Shown one piece after another: positions 1 to 11,331 of a stretch of DNA of 64,000 nucleotides. The stretch's first letter is position 1, and every line of letters begins with the position of its first letter. The notes beneath the pieces were generated by a model. It had not been told where the DNA came from. It worked only from the letters and a program-made list of their open reading frames with translations, and did no database searches. The stretch comes from Bugula neritina (taxonomy: Eukaryota > Bryozoa > Gymnolaemata > Cheilostomatida > Bugulidae): assembly GCA_964035545.1 (NCBI GenBank), contig OZ037769.1, positions 14,564,633 through 14,628,632 of the forward strand. Direction: 5' to 3'. A program made the position numbers and the translations under genes.

Positions 1-2500
1 TAATCATGACTATTGAAATTACTTTATATACTATACTATGATAATATTTAGATAACTTTAAGTATTTATTTATGTTGAGATTGTTTTTAATTATTGTCAG
101 CATTTAAGTTATTTAAATAATTTTCTCAAAAAATAATGACATCACTATTAACAGACATGAATCTTGCAGACAGTTAACTCAGCTAGAGTTGGTTCACTTT
201 CTGCTAAGTTTGTTTCTATATACTGCACATATGGTAAGTAAATCCACGTAAATAGATGGTATATAATATATGCTTTAACTTTATTATAAATAAAGTCTCA
301 CACCTAATTTATATACTGACACACTTGGTCGCATATTATAATATTATCATATTATCTTAAATAAATAAAATAATTTTTTAGCCTCATCTGTTTTGTGTTA
401 TAGCTAGTGTGTAAGTATATAAAATTAGACTTTTCCATCGGCATGCTTAAAATTAGCTTTGCATTAAAATTTACTGTTATTTTTGTTGCAAGAAAATATT
501 TGAATTTTTTACTTATAGATACAGATTTTAGCAAAAGCCAGTTGTTGTAACACCTTTTTCTGTACAAGACAAACTGACGCATCACCCAGTGATTCATTTT
601 GATTTACATGGTTGAATCATACAGTATGAGTTGTGTCTCCTTTTTTGTACTTCTCAGTCATGAGTGTAGCTTCTGGTAAGTGATGGTTTTGTACAAACTT
701 GATGTAAACAAGATAACTGTGATTATTACTTTAGTTTGCTAATATAATAATAATATAGTCCACTTGTATATGCAGCATGGTCTAGTACAACTTATATATA
801 TACAATATTCTGTATACTATTCATTTTGCTGACCAATGTTACTGTAGTTTTCAACTTTTATCTTGTTTGTTATTTTTTAAAGTAACTATATAAATAATAC
901 TAATGCATTTGTTTCTATAAGTTTATTTTATTTGTCTCAACTACTTGCTGTAAGTGAAAATTTTTTCTGAATGCTTATAATTCAACAGAAAATATAATTT
1001 CCTTTTAACTCAACTTATTTACTATTTTCAACAATTTAATATTAAGCCAGAATTAGGTTTATTAAATATTTTGTAAAAGTTATAGAATTCCATAGTAGAT
1101 TTACTAAAATAGAATATTCAATAATATAAAAATGACTGCACAAAAGTTAATGACATCATAATATTTTTATGAAGTATATTAAAACTAAAATATCACGAAT
1201 AAATGCTTGTAATGTTTGGTTTTCATCCTTTAGCAAAAACTAGCATTTGATGTTTAATATTGATTTTATTGACTAAATATTTTGCAGGCAGTCATTATAG
1301 TCAGAAAAACTGCTGATGTTGACATCAAATTATCCTTGAAGAATGTCAACTGAAGCTTTCCAGAATCTGATTGACCAAAACAGCATCATGAGTTTCCCTG
1401 TTTAAAAAATAATTATATAAGCAACATCTTGTGAGACAATCAGTAACAATTTCAATCCTGTTACAGTTACTACAGAGGCAATCCATTACAGGAACACATG
1501 GTTTGTGTAATGAAACAAACTGAAAGTGTTATATAACATTAAATAACAATTGTATATTGTGCGGTGGTGAATGCCAGTAGAAATGGTCTGTCTAAAAGTA
1601 GCCAAGATTTTATTGGCTGAGAAAAGTTTATTGCTAAAGAGAGTATCTTATAGACTGCATACCCTAAGACAATGACAGTTAAACCAGCTACAGCAGCTAT
1701 TCCAACTTTCTTCATAGTGCTAAGATTTTGCATGTTATTAACTAAACTGAGCTGAGCAAACATGTGTTAATGCATCAAAAATGTATTACAAAAATCATTT
1801 ACATATTATAGGTATGCTATAGTTACCTCTTTTTTGCATGAATAAATGAATTGAATCAGTAGTTATAATCTTTATTGGCCATTTTTTCAACTTCTAATAA
1901 GACTATTTTTTTTAGGATTTACTAAAAGGACTTAAAAAGAGAATGGTAATATGCTGATATTTCAAAAATTATTATTTCTTAAGAGATATTTATTTTTATT
2001 GATTTGCAAGAAAAAGCTGTATTCAATTTTATTTGAGGAAATTTATCAGCATGTTTTTCTATCAACTCTTTTTTGTGGGAAGACTCCAGACTGGTGTATC
2101 TCCTCTGGCAGAGTAGTGAATATATATACCACTTAGTCATATATCTTGTCTACCAGCAATTACTGGTCTACCCTCTTCCCACAATCTCCAATGCAGTTGC
2201 CTTCTGTCTAAGGTCTGCTCTGTATACACATTCACAGCCTAATTACCATTTATTTATTATAGGCATGTATAAAATATTCAACAGAGTATTCAATGCTAAA
2301 TGCTATTTACTGCCTAATACTTAATATAAAAGTTGATAAATATTTTATGCATGCCAACAAGTGGTACTATATTCTTGTTAGTTCCAAATATATTTTAATG
2401 GTTCGTATTTCATTGAAGTGAGCATCATTTGGCTTTAGGGACCATATTTTATCCTTAGGATTTTCTTTGGACTTTGATTGAAGTTGGTGACGTTTCTATA
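1..2500. other. AT-rich intergenic DNA, no firm gene
   Basis: The stretch is AT-rich with many short A/T runs. Apart from the weak minus-strand candidate at 1346-1763, no open frame resembles a known domain. I see no RNA gene, no long repeat and no transposon terminus here. From about 2500 rightward the sequence begins to match the 3' flanks of the other zinc-finger copies. Confidence 0.5.
1346..1763 (-). CDS. Possible small membrane-anchored protein, unrecognised
   Basis: Weak candidate. A minus-strand frame from 1763 holds a second Met followed by a hydrophobic segment (K-K-V-G-I-A-A-V-A-G-L-T-V-I-V-L-G-Y-A-V-Y-K) that would make one transmembrane helix. Just downstream, after a plausible acceptor (CACTTTCAG, exon starting about 1519), a second frame runs to a stop at 1346 with six cysteines in its first 30 codons. 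I could not find a donor that joins the two parts in phase, so they may belong to different transcripts or be chance. The short basic N-terminus plus helix resembles a membrane-anchored small protein, but I do not recognise the family. Confidence 0.2.
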
Positions 2501-2549
2501 TTACACTGCAAGCTTTCACTCTCTTATAATAAATGTTGTATTTAAAACT

Positions 2550-3137
2550 AATTAAGTTTGAATATATGAGGCTCATATAATGATAATCTTTTCATAACAT
2601 ATAATAAAAAATCTACAATATACTTTCAAATTATATGTTGCAGTATGTTATATTTTTTAAATGTGTCACACATGTTGAGTGTATATATATATATGCATGT
2701 TTTTAAACCTAATTTTAAAATTATTCAGACTCGTGTTCAGGTAATATTTTTATGAAATGCATCTAATAATGTTGAAACCTTATCCAATATGTGTATATGC
2801 GCATGTACTTTTTATTTATAAATACAATTTACATAAGCGTAATTTACTAATTTAAATACATTACTAAAGATATTTTTCCACAATACATTGACCAAAACAC
2901 TTCTCTCATTGTGCTAAAGTAATTTTGTGGTTAAAAGCTATAAAAGAGATCCCAAATACATTAAACTACTCCGTTTGTCTGACTAAATAGTTAGTAAAGC
3001 AAATACAATGATCTTGCAATTTTTTCAATCATATTACAGGTTTTAATGGTACTTCCCCAATATACAATGTTATATGATTATATAGCTAAATTTGATCTGC
3101 CTCTGCTTTCCCTGAAAGTCTGGTTACATAACTCACA
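2550..3137. repeat. 3' flank of duplication unit A
   Basis: This flank of ZNF-A matches the flanks left of ZNF-B (about 6660-7229), ZNF-C (27500-28017), ZNF-D (31440-32000), ZNF-G (60000-60850, interrupted by a palindromic element) and ZNF-H (63400-63898). A shared landmark is CCAAATACATTAAACTA, at about 2954 here and recurring in the other flanks. It shows that whole genomic units, not just coding exons, were duplicated. Confidence 0.75.
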
Positions 3138-4568
3138 TTATTCTCTGGAGTGTACTTTCATGTGGTTAGATAGATTTTGTTTTGTGGTAAAAGTCTGGCA
3201 ACAAGCTGCACATATGTATGGCTTTTCCCCACTGTGTATTCTCATGTGAACATTTAAAGCTCCTTTGTGGCTAAAATTCCGGCCACATGTCTCACATCTG
3301 TAAGGTTTTTCTCCAGTATGTATTCTTATATGAACAACTAGAGTCCCTTTGTGGCTAAAATTCTGGCCACATGTCTCACATTTGTATGGTTTTTCTCTAG
3401 TATGAGTTCTAATATGAACAGTTAGTTGTCCTTTGCGTAAGAAAGTTTTGCTGCAACTTTCACATTTGTAAGGTTTTTCTTCACCATGAATTCTTATTTG
3501 AACCAATAGACTGCTTCTTTGTGTGAAAGTCTTGTCACATAGTTTGCATTTGTATGGCTTTTCTCCATTGTGTATTCTCATATGAGTGTTTAGGTCTCCT
3601 TTTTGTTTAAAAGTTTTACCACAATTATCACATTAATTTGTAAAGCTTTTCCAAGTTGTGCTGTTTCACGGGGTGAGTTAGTTCATCCCTGTCTTTGAAA
3701 ATGGTGTTACATGTTTCAAATTCATATAATTTATTTTCATGGTCAATATTTTTGTATTTAAACAACTCCTGAGATTGTGAAACCTGTTCGCAATGATTTC
3801 TGAACGTGTCATTCTTTTCTAGTTCTATGCATGTTCTAAAGTGTTCTTCACACTTTGCACACCTTCCAGGCTCTTTATTATCTTTTTCTGTGTCAAGGTC
3901 AAACAACAAATAAATGAAGTCTTCCCCACATTCACTACATCTTCTAAGATTTTTATCGCTGTGCATTGTAGCATAGTTATTTGAAACTGGCGTCTGTGAA
4001 CAACCTTCTTCTTTTGTGTCATCTGCTTCAACTTTAAACTCTAAAAGAGGAGATTCCAGATTCTCACATCTGTCATTATTATCAAATGCTAAGTCTTGCT
4101 CTAGAATTTCAATAATAAACATTTAAAATTCACTCAAACAAAATACATAATTGAGTAGCTGTGGTCTAGGGGTTGAAGTGTTTGCTTTGTAAAAACGAAT
4201 TCATGACTTTGAACCTTGACAAAGGCCATTGGTGATGCTAGAAAAAGCATCTAGTCACAATTGCTCTTGTGTCTCATGTAATTTAAAAAAATTCTTAGCC
4301 TGTTCTAACAAAGAGCCGTTCCATCACACAGGATTCTCACAAGGATAGTGACTATTAACTTTCTTGAGTTTAAAATATAGAAGTTTGGGTATATATAGTA
4401 GTTCAAGCAATGCATGGGGAAAGCAGGAGAAATACATGCAAAAATATTGAATTAAAAACAAACTGTACAATTTACTGAAATAAAATTTCCTAAGAGATTT
4501 TTAAATTGAATCGAATTGTTTTATAAAAGGCAATAGAAAGCAACTCTTTACTCACCAACGATAGACAT
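3138..4568 (-). pseudogene. ZNF-A: C2H2 zinc-finger gene, frameshifted
   Basis: Two-exon zinc-finger gene. Exon 1 is 4568-4556 (ATG TCT ATC GTT G, then GTGAG donor); exon 2 starts at 4100 after a CTAG acceptor and continues M-S-I-V-E-Q-D-L-A. A leader with two CX2C pairs is followed by six C2H2 fingers ending at the stop at 3138. The frame breaks at the first finger: relative to sister copies there is a 4-bp insertion (TTAA or an equivalent register) near 3631-3635, after the codons for Y-K, giving an immediate stop. The rest of the array is open in the shifted frame. The second finger has Gln where the first zinc-binding His should be. By family, the protein would be a nuclear DNA-binding factor. 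It is most likely a young pseudogene; a sequencing indel is possible. Confidence 0.8.
4153..4352 (+). mobile_element. tRNA-derived SINE in the ZNF-A intron
   Basis: About 200 bp starting GAGTAGCTGTGGTCTAGGGG, which fits an RNA polymerase III A box, with a degenerate B box (CTTTGAACCTT) about 45 bp later. It lies in the ZNF-A intron, opposite to the gene, close to the acceptor. Four sister copies lie at the same place in other zinc-finger genes. The 3' boundary is approximate. Confidence 0.65.
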
Positions 4569-5881
4569 CTTGATATTTTAGTATTTCTACTAAATCCTGA
4601 TAAAATAATAAAATACTCTAAAAGATATCCTGGCCAATAAACAGAAGTACTAAATTAAAAGTGTTTCAGCTTTAGAAAAACTTGGAAATTTCAAAATATA
4701 AGATGTCTTAGCTTAAAAAGCCATGGAAATGGTATAAAAGCAAAATTAAAAATCAAAATACAAAACATAAAGACTTGCTATTTGGTTGCTGAAAGCTTTG
4801 AGGATGAGAAGGTATTGGGGAAGCAGCAATTGATAGACATATTTAGCCATATTAATTATTCCTTGAAATTTATTCTCAATGTTTGTGCAACTGGGTGGAT
4901 ATATATAGGTATATATATATACCTATTTTAACATCACCAAAAACTTATAGATTAAATCTCTCTCTATTATTCAAAGTGACAATAGGAATCCTAATAAACT
5001 GTCTAAAAATCCTAGATACATAGAACGATAATGGCAAACATTTGTATTTTTTCAATCTTGCGTTTCTTCAAATTTAAGAATTTGACTTCTAGTATAACTC
5101 AACGTCATAAAATACTTTTTGTAGGCAGATGTCTATAAAGCTTACCCAGCTGTGAGTTCATAAAACAGTCAACAAGTGGAAAAATATCTTGCATATAATA
5201 ATCTGTATCAGTTATCAAATATAATAATTTCTTTTTATGTTAGAACTATAAATACAAGTTTTAGATAAGCCTTCAACTAAAAATATTAATTTAAAATCAT
5301 ATAGCACATTTAGTATTTATTTATTTTGTTTCAATATGTTATGTGCAAGAATGATATATTTATTACTGTTTTATATAGTTGTGTATATAACTAAAGACTT
5401 GGCCTCATAATTGTGAGAATGACACGAAACACCGTGTGATGATTTTACTGAGTTATCTTCTTGCAATGATCATGTATGTTTTGCTCCTGATAATTCTACC
5501 AGAGTTACTTTAAACAAAAAATCAACTAATACAAAGGACTTCAAATATATTAGTTTCCTTATTACCTTTTCTCCACAGAATTTTAAAACTGCTCATAAGA
5601 ATGTATGCTTTAAATTTTACTCGTATATAATAGTGTTTTGCTTGATATTCTTAAACAATTAATCAGCTTTTACAACATTTCTTCAAAACCTTTCTATTGC
5701 ACCTCCCTCCATGGAGCATTTTACTAGTGCTAATTTATACCTTTATATTAGCCTTTTAAACATATTAGGATAAATCTCTTCTGATAAATCATTCATAAAA
5801 TTTTAAAAATTACCATGCATGAGGCTTTTGTTACTAAAATTTGAGACATTATGTAATGGTATTTCTGCATTATTATGCCAC
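4569..5881. repeat. Upstream flank of ZNF-A merging into 3' flank of unit B
   Basis: No coding region is supported. 4570-5550 matches 29816-31090 (upstream of ZNF-C), including the landmark TATTTGGTTGCTGAAAGCTT. 5550-5881 matches 31100-31430 at very high identity, stopping exactly at a TTAA where the next element begins. Any promoter for ZNF-A should lie here, but I see no convincing TATA or initiator motif. Confidence 0.7.
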
Positions 5882-5885
5882 TTAA

Positions 5886-6654
5886 AGGATTGCTCTATCT
5901 TGTCTAATAAATGGCCATTTAGGTCAAACACACATAATATTGTGTTTTTCTAAGCATGCATTGACAAAAAGCATTTGACCAAAGGTAGAAAAAGTTAGTT
6001 GAAGTTGAGGGTGTAGATTGGTAACAGCCAAAACGCCGATTTTGAAATGAGCTGGGAACTGTGACGTAACAGCGCCAGCATTCCTGCTGGTCACGTGACT
6101 ATACAAATGAATAACTATAGAAATATGACTGTGAGATGTGATCTTTCAGCTCGAAATTTGTATATTTATAGAAGTGCAAATGTGAATTATCTTAATCTAT
6201 AGTTTTTTGGCATTTTAAATAACATGTATGTAATAACATTAGGCTATATTTTGCTTGTAACCATTAGAAAAAAGCATTGCAAAAGCATGCATTCTTTAGG
6301 ATGAATGCCTGCGATCGATCTAAACTAGGTCAGATTGTGCAATATTACGGGCGCACCAAAGTTGACCTATATAGCGCACTGTAACTGCTTGAGCGTTATT
6401 GGTTGATATTGTGCTCAGCAACCTTGAATACTAGCGTTATAGTTAGCACGTGCAGCATAGTTACTGGCGTTCACACGTCACGTATTAGGCTATTCTTTTT
6501 CATGGCTGAAAATTTTACCGCCCTCAAAATTGGAATTTTGAAAAGCTGTTTTCTAGGCACATATCCCTTTGCAAAGTCACAATTGTTTGCATACACATTT
6601 AATTATAGTTCATAATTATAATGTGATTGTAATAAACTAAGATTGAGCAATCCT
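5886..6654. mobile_element. 769-bp TTAA-flanked inverted-repeat element
   Basis: The element is bounded by TTAA at 5882-5885 and 6655-6658. It begins AGGATTGCTC and ends with its complement GAGCAATCCT; the inverted match extends to about 16 bp with one mismatch. The paralogous unit near 31424-31438 has the uninterrupted site (CACTTAATTG), so the insertion and the target duplication are read directly. TTAA targets are typical of piggyBac-type transposases. The element is too short to encode one and has no recognisable ORF, so it is non-autonomous. Its interior is noticeably richer in GC than its surroundings. Confidence 0.8.
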
Positions 6655-6658
6655 TTAA

Positions 6659-7229
6659 TTGTACAACCTGAATACATAACATCTTTACACAAACCCATAT
6701 AAATTGTGTATTATAGATATTAAAGTATATGAACATAATTTATTATATATAATAATGATCAAAAATTATACAATTACTAATAATAAAACTTACAATACTA
6801 TAAATGAATAACTGAAAACTCTTTGTTTCCGAGTTAATGATACATTTATAAAAACAGTTTTCCATGCACTGACCAAAGCAATAATTAGACCATTACCATT
6901 GACCACGAACGCATTAAAACAATAATCTAAATGTTGATGTGATTTTACGGTTAAATAAGGGCTAAAAGTTATTCCAAATACATTAAACTACTCGGTTTTT
7001 CTCACTATTTGGTCAGTAAAACAGATGTAGTTATGCTAAATTTTCTTGATTATATTTCATGGTTTAATGGTGTTTCTTCTCCCCCTTTCCTATGTAATTT
7101 TGTATATGATTATAGTTGAATTAGAATTGTGTCCTAAAGTTTTCACAAGTTTACATTTGCATTTTCCATGCTATACTTTCGGATAACAGTATGTCTGCTT
7201 TCTCTGAAAGTCTGGCCACATATTTCACA
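6659..7229. repeat. 3' flank of ZNF-B
   Basis: Continues the duplicated flank interrupted by the TTAA element; it matches 31432-32000 left of ZNF-D. No gene is seen. Immediately after the ZNF-B stop in gene orientation lies a remnant finger start (CX2C), about 7205-7229, common to all copies. Confidence 0.7.
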
Positions 7230-8906
7230 TTATTCTCTAGAGTGTAACTTCATGTGGTTAGTTAGATTTTGGTTTGTGATAAAAGTTTTGCTACAAGTTG
7301 CACATCTGTATGGCTTTTCTCCAGTATGAGTTCTCATATGAACAATTAGATGTCCTTTGTGGCTAAAATTCTTCCCACATGTTTCACATCTGTAAGGTTT
7401 TTCTCCACTGTGTATCCTTATATGAACCAATAGATTGCTACTTTGTATGAAAGTTTTGTCACATATTTTGCATTTGTGAGGTTTTTCTCTAGTGTGAGTT
7501 TTTATGTGAAGAGTTAGGTGAGCTTTTCGTTTAAAAGTATTGCTACAAAATTCACATCTGTAAGGCTTTTCTCCAGTGTGTATCCTCATATGAACAGTTA
7601 AAACTCCTTTTCGTTTAAAATTCTTCCCACATGTCTCACATCTGTAAGGTTTTTCTCCACTGTGCATCTTCATATGAATAAATAAACTACTTCTCCGTGT
7701 ATATGCTTTCTCACACTTTTCACATTTGTGTGACTTTTCTCTAGTATGAGTTCTCATATGGACAGTTAGATCTCCTTTTCGTATAAAACTTTTACCACAA
7801 CTTTCACACTTGTATGGTCTTTCCCCAGTGTGTATTCTTATATGAACAGCTAGAGCTCCTTTGTGGGTAAAAGTTTGCCCGCATGTTTCACACCTGCACA
7901 GGTTATCTCCACTATGTATTCTCATATGAATAGATAAATTACTTTTTCGTGTATATGCTTTGTCACACTTTCCACATTTGTATGGCTTTTCCAAGGTGTG
8001 TTTTATCACAGGGTGAGTTAGTTCATTCCTGTTTTTAAAAAAGGTGTTCGATGTTTCAAATTCATAAAAGTTTTCTTTATGGTTTATGTTCATATATTTA
8101 GGTAACTGTTGAGATTCTAAAACCTGTTTGCAATGATTTCTGTATGAGTCATTCTTTTCTAGCTCCATGCATATTCTTAAGTGTTCTTCACACTGCGCAC
8201 ACCTTTTGGGCTCCTTACTATCTCCTTGTGTGTCAAGGCCAAACAACGAATAAAAGAAGTTGTCCCCACATTCACTGCATCTTTTAAGAGTTTTATTGCC
8301 GTGCATTGTAGCATAATTATTTGAAACTGGCATCTGTAAACAACCTTCTTCTTTTGTGTCATCTGCTTCAGCTTTAAACTCTAAAAGAAGAAATTCCAGA
8401 TTCTCACCTCTGTCATTATTCTCAAATGCTAAGTCTTGCTCTAGATCTTCAATGTTAAACATTCAAAATTTACTTAGATAAAATATATAAGAGAGCAGCT
8501 GTGGTCTAGGGGTTAAGTTGTAGTGTTTGCTTTGTAAAAACGAATCTATGGCTTTGAACCCTGACAAAGGCCATTGGTGATGTTAGAAAGAGCATCTAGT
8601 CATAATTGCTATTGTGGGTCTTATTTAAAATATTTCTTAGCCCATTCTAACAAAGAGCTTTTTCATTATGTAGGATTCTCACAAGGATAGCCACTATTAA
8701 ATTTCTTGAGTTTAAAATGTAGAAGTTGAGCTATATATAGTAGTTCAAGCAATGCATGAGGAGATAAAAACAAATACATGAAAAATTGGTAAGTAAAATA
8801 CAAACTGTGAAAGTTACTAAAACAACATACCTAAATAGATTTGTCCTTATAACTTGTTTTATAAACGATAATGGAATGCAATTCTTTACTCACCACTGAT
8901 AGACAT
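7230..8906 (-). CDS. ZNF-B: intact nine-finger C2H2 protein
   Basis: The only fully open copy of the cluster. Exon 1 is 8906-8894 (ATGTCTATCAGTG, donor GTGAG); exon 2 is 8440-7230 after a CTAG acceptor, giving about 407 residues starting M-S-I-S-E-Q-D-L-A. An ATG at 8462 also opens the frame but lies in the intron by comparison with sister genes. Residues up to about 140 form an acidic leader with two CX2C pairs and a degenerate finger; then nine C2H2 fingers with TGEKP-like linkers run to the stop. Predicted helix contact residues (-1,2,3,6) read RSNI, HGAV, RGDV, RSSI, RGVV, RAHL, QSNV, HGHV, TQNN. Role by family: nuclear sequence-specific DNA binding; targets unknown. The leader matches no named domain I can recall. 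Confidence 0.88.
8493..8700 (+). mobile_element. tRNA-derived SINE in the ZNF-B intron
   Basis: Starts GAGAGCAGCTGTGGTCTAGG (A-box-like) with a B-box-like GCTTTGAACCCTG about 50 bp on. Same position and orientation as the SINE in ZNF-A, so it was inherited through duplication. The end is approximate. Confidence 0.65.
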
Positions 8907-11331
8907 CTTGAAATTTTAGTATTTCTATACTCAACTAAATAAAATAATAAAATCCTCTAGAAAATATTACGTCTAATAAACAGAAGTACTAAATTAAAAG
9001 TTCTAAAGTTTTAGAAAATCTCGTAAATCTCCAAATTCGGAATAATAGCTTAAAAAGCTATAAAATTAGTACTAGCAAAATTTAAAACTCATGATGAAAA
9101 TATAAAGACTTGCTATTTGGTTGCTGAAAGCTTTGAGGACTAGAAGCAGGGCAAGGATTACAGCTAGTTATAGATCTATTAAAAATATTTGATAATATAT
9201 AAACACTGCATAGTGGCACACAATGAGCACAGCATTGTACCTCTGTAGCCCTAAGTTCTAGCACATACAAGGCTGTGTGTATACAGAGTGGTGCAGCTAC
9301 CACCCCTAACTCTTGCTGATTAGAAGTAGAACTCAGTGCTTATACATAATTGGCCATGTATTATATCGTACAGAGCTGCTAATGGAGTGTTTGTAATTAT
9401 TAGCTTGAAACTGTGCAGTGATTATTTGTGGGGGTATTGCCATACGCCCCTATTTTTATTGCCAATGAAAGTTCACAGTCTACTTTAAATCAGATGTAGA
9501 AATTAGGCCAATAATTTAATAGTTTATAAAAAGAGGATGAAACTGTGTACTTATATGACATATGATGTAATCGTAAACAATGTCATACTTTATAGCACAT
9601 TGTTATCTATTATAATGCACAACATACTATGTTATATAAAATATATTATACCCAACATCATAAATTGTCCTCTTAATTAGGCTTTACTAAATTTTACTTT
9701 ACTTTGATTTTTATTTTGTTATGCTTCAAAAACTGTATATTTTTGGGCACTTTTGGTCACTATAGCTTGGTGTCAGAACTCCCAAACCCCCTTCTTTAGT
9801 TGAGCTAACTCTGAAAAGAATATATTGGTAGAATCCTAAGAAAATGGTGCCTTGGAAACTTTTTGATTTTTAGCAAAAACACAAACAGGTTCATGCTGTG
9901 AAATATTCAAGCATTTTAGCAATGGCTCCTCTTGTTTGCTTAAGTAAAGCTGAGCTGGTAAGTTTGTCTTTGTTACATATTCTTTGTGACATCTTTACCC
10001 TTGCTACTTGGAATTTGTAATAAAGTAGCCATTTAAGTCAAGACTTGTTATTTAGTTACTTGAAGCTTTAACTTCTAGTTGCAACAGCTCTCATGACTAT
10101 TTGACTAAACATTCATTTTGACTCACTTCTAGTAAACTTAGTAAAGTATATGTGTTAATACTGCTATTTATCTTTAAAACCTGGAGTGGATGAAAAGACC
10201 TCAGGATATTTTTATTTGTTTATTGACAATTCACCAGCTCATGTAATAGAAAGAGTCACAGCTCTACTACAGTGTGCTCTGTTAACTTTAACCCTTTGCT
10301 CTAGTACAGCCAAACTTCTATTGTTACAGCTTAGCCGTGAATTAGTTAGTATTTTATTGAACAGCACCTAAACCACCCATAGAGCACATTCACTATAGAT
10401 CCAAGGCTACAATTTGAAGAAGGGACTAACCCTATTCATGCTGCCTAGCTACTGTCTCACTATTCAAGTTTATTGATATACTCTAATGACTACAGTCTTT
10501 GCTATTGACTAGACAAGCTTAAACTAAATATCAGGGATTATATTACAAACTGGGCAGCTATAACTTGTGTAATATAACCAAAGCTCTTTCCATGTATGTA
10601 TTCATCTATTCTTTATAACCAGCACCTTATTATTAGCTAACAAAGCCTTTTGTTACAAGCTATTATTTACATATTCACTAGTAGACTACAAACTTTCCTG
10701 TTGGGTGATTGCCAAATGTTATCAATAAACTAGAGCCAATACCAAAGAGCTTTAGTAAATGTGATTATTCATAACAGCCAATACCAAAGAGAATACCATT
10801 TTAGTAACCTATCACGTGATCATGTAACAACTATTACTTGCAGCAGCAATACTAACTAGCTCGCACTAAGAGGGAAGTCACTGTCCCTACCTAGTCATAG
10901 TGAGAAGATAATCAAGTTAGTTTATGAAGGATATTATGTAACATATGCTGATGGTGAAGAGTATCTCAACTCACCTGCTGACTTCATTTGAATTCGCTGT
11001 AAGTAAAATTTATTTATTATATAAATGTATATGACTAAAAAGTAAGTTCCCTTTGGTACATATAAACCTGTAGAGGGTAAAATTAGGTTGAATATGAAAA
11101 CAACTCAACCCTTTTGTGAGTGCACGAAACACAACACACGGAATAATACTTTGGTGTTATAAAATCTCTCAGCATACAATCTAACAGTACAGGTCTTGCT
11201 TGGGTTTATATTCTTTCTAAATTGCTGGCACATGGTATCAGTGGAGATATATTAAAGAAATGGCAAATGCTAGCTGTAGTTTGTATAAGTGTTTCACCAT
11301 GTATTTAGTTTAGCGAGATAAACTAAATAAA
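8907..11331. other. Intergenic; duplicated flank ends near 9140
   Basis: 8907-9140 matches the upstream flanks of the other zinc-finger genes (landmark TTGGTTGCTGAAAGCTTTGA) and then similarity stops, marking the right edge of the first duplicated block. The remainder holds no recognisable gene. A short open plus-strand segment at about 10911-10998, followed by GTAAGT near 11000, could be a noncoding or lost 5' exon of the downstream Roco gene but contains an in-frame TGA, so it is not called. Confidence 0.5.

Noticed and set aside
3627-3640. TTAA insertion in ZNF-A as a piggyBac footprint
   Set aside because: piggyBac excision normally restores a pre-existing TTAA and does not add a new 4-bp motif to a site without one; the register of the insertion is also ambiguous.
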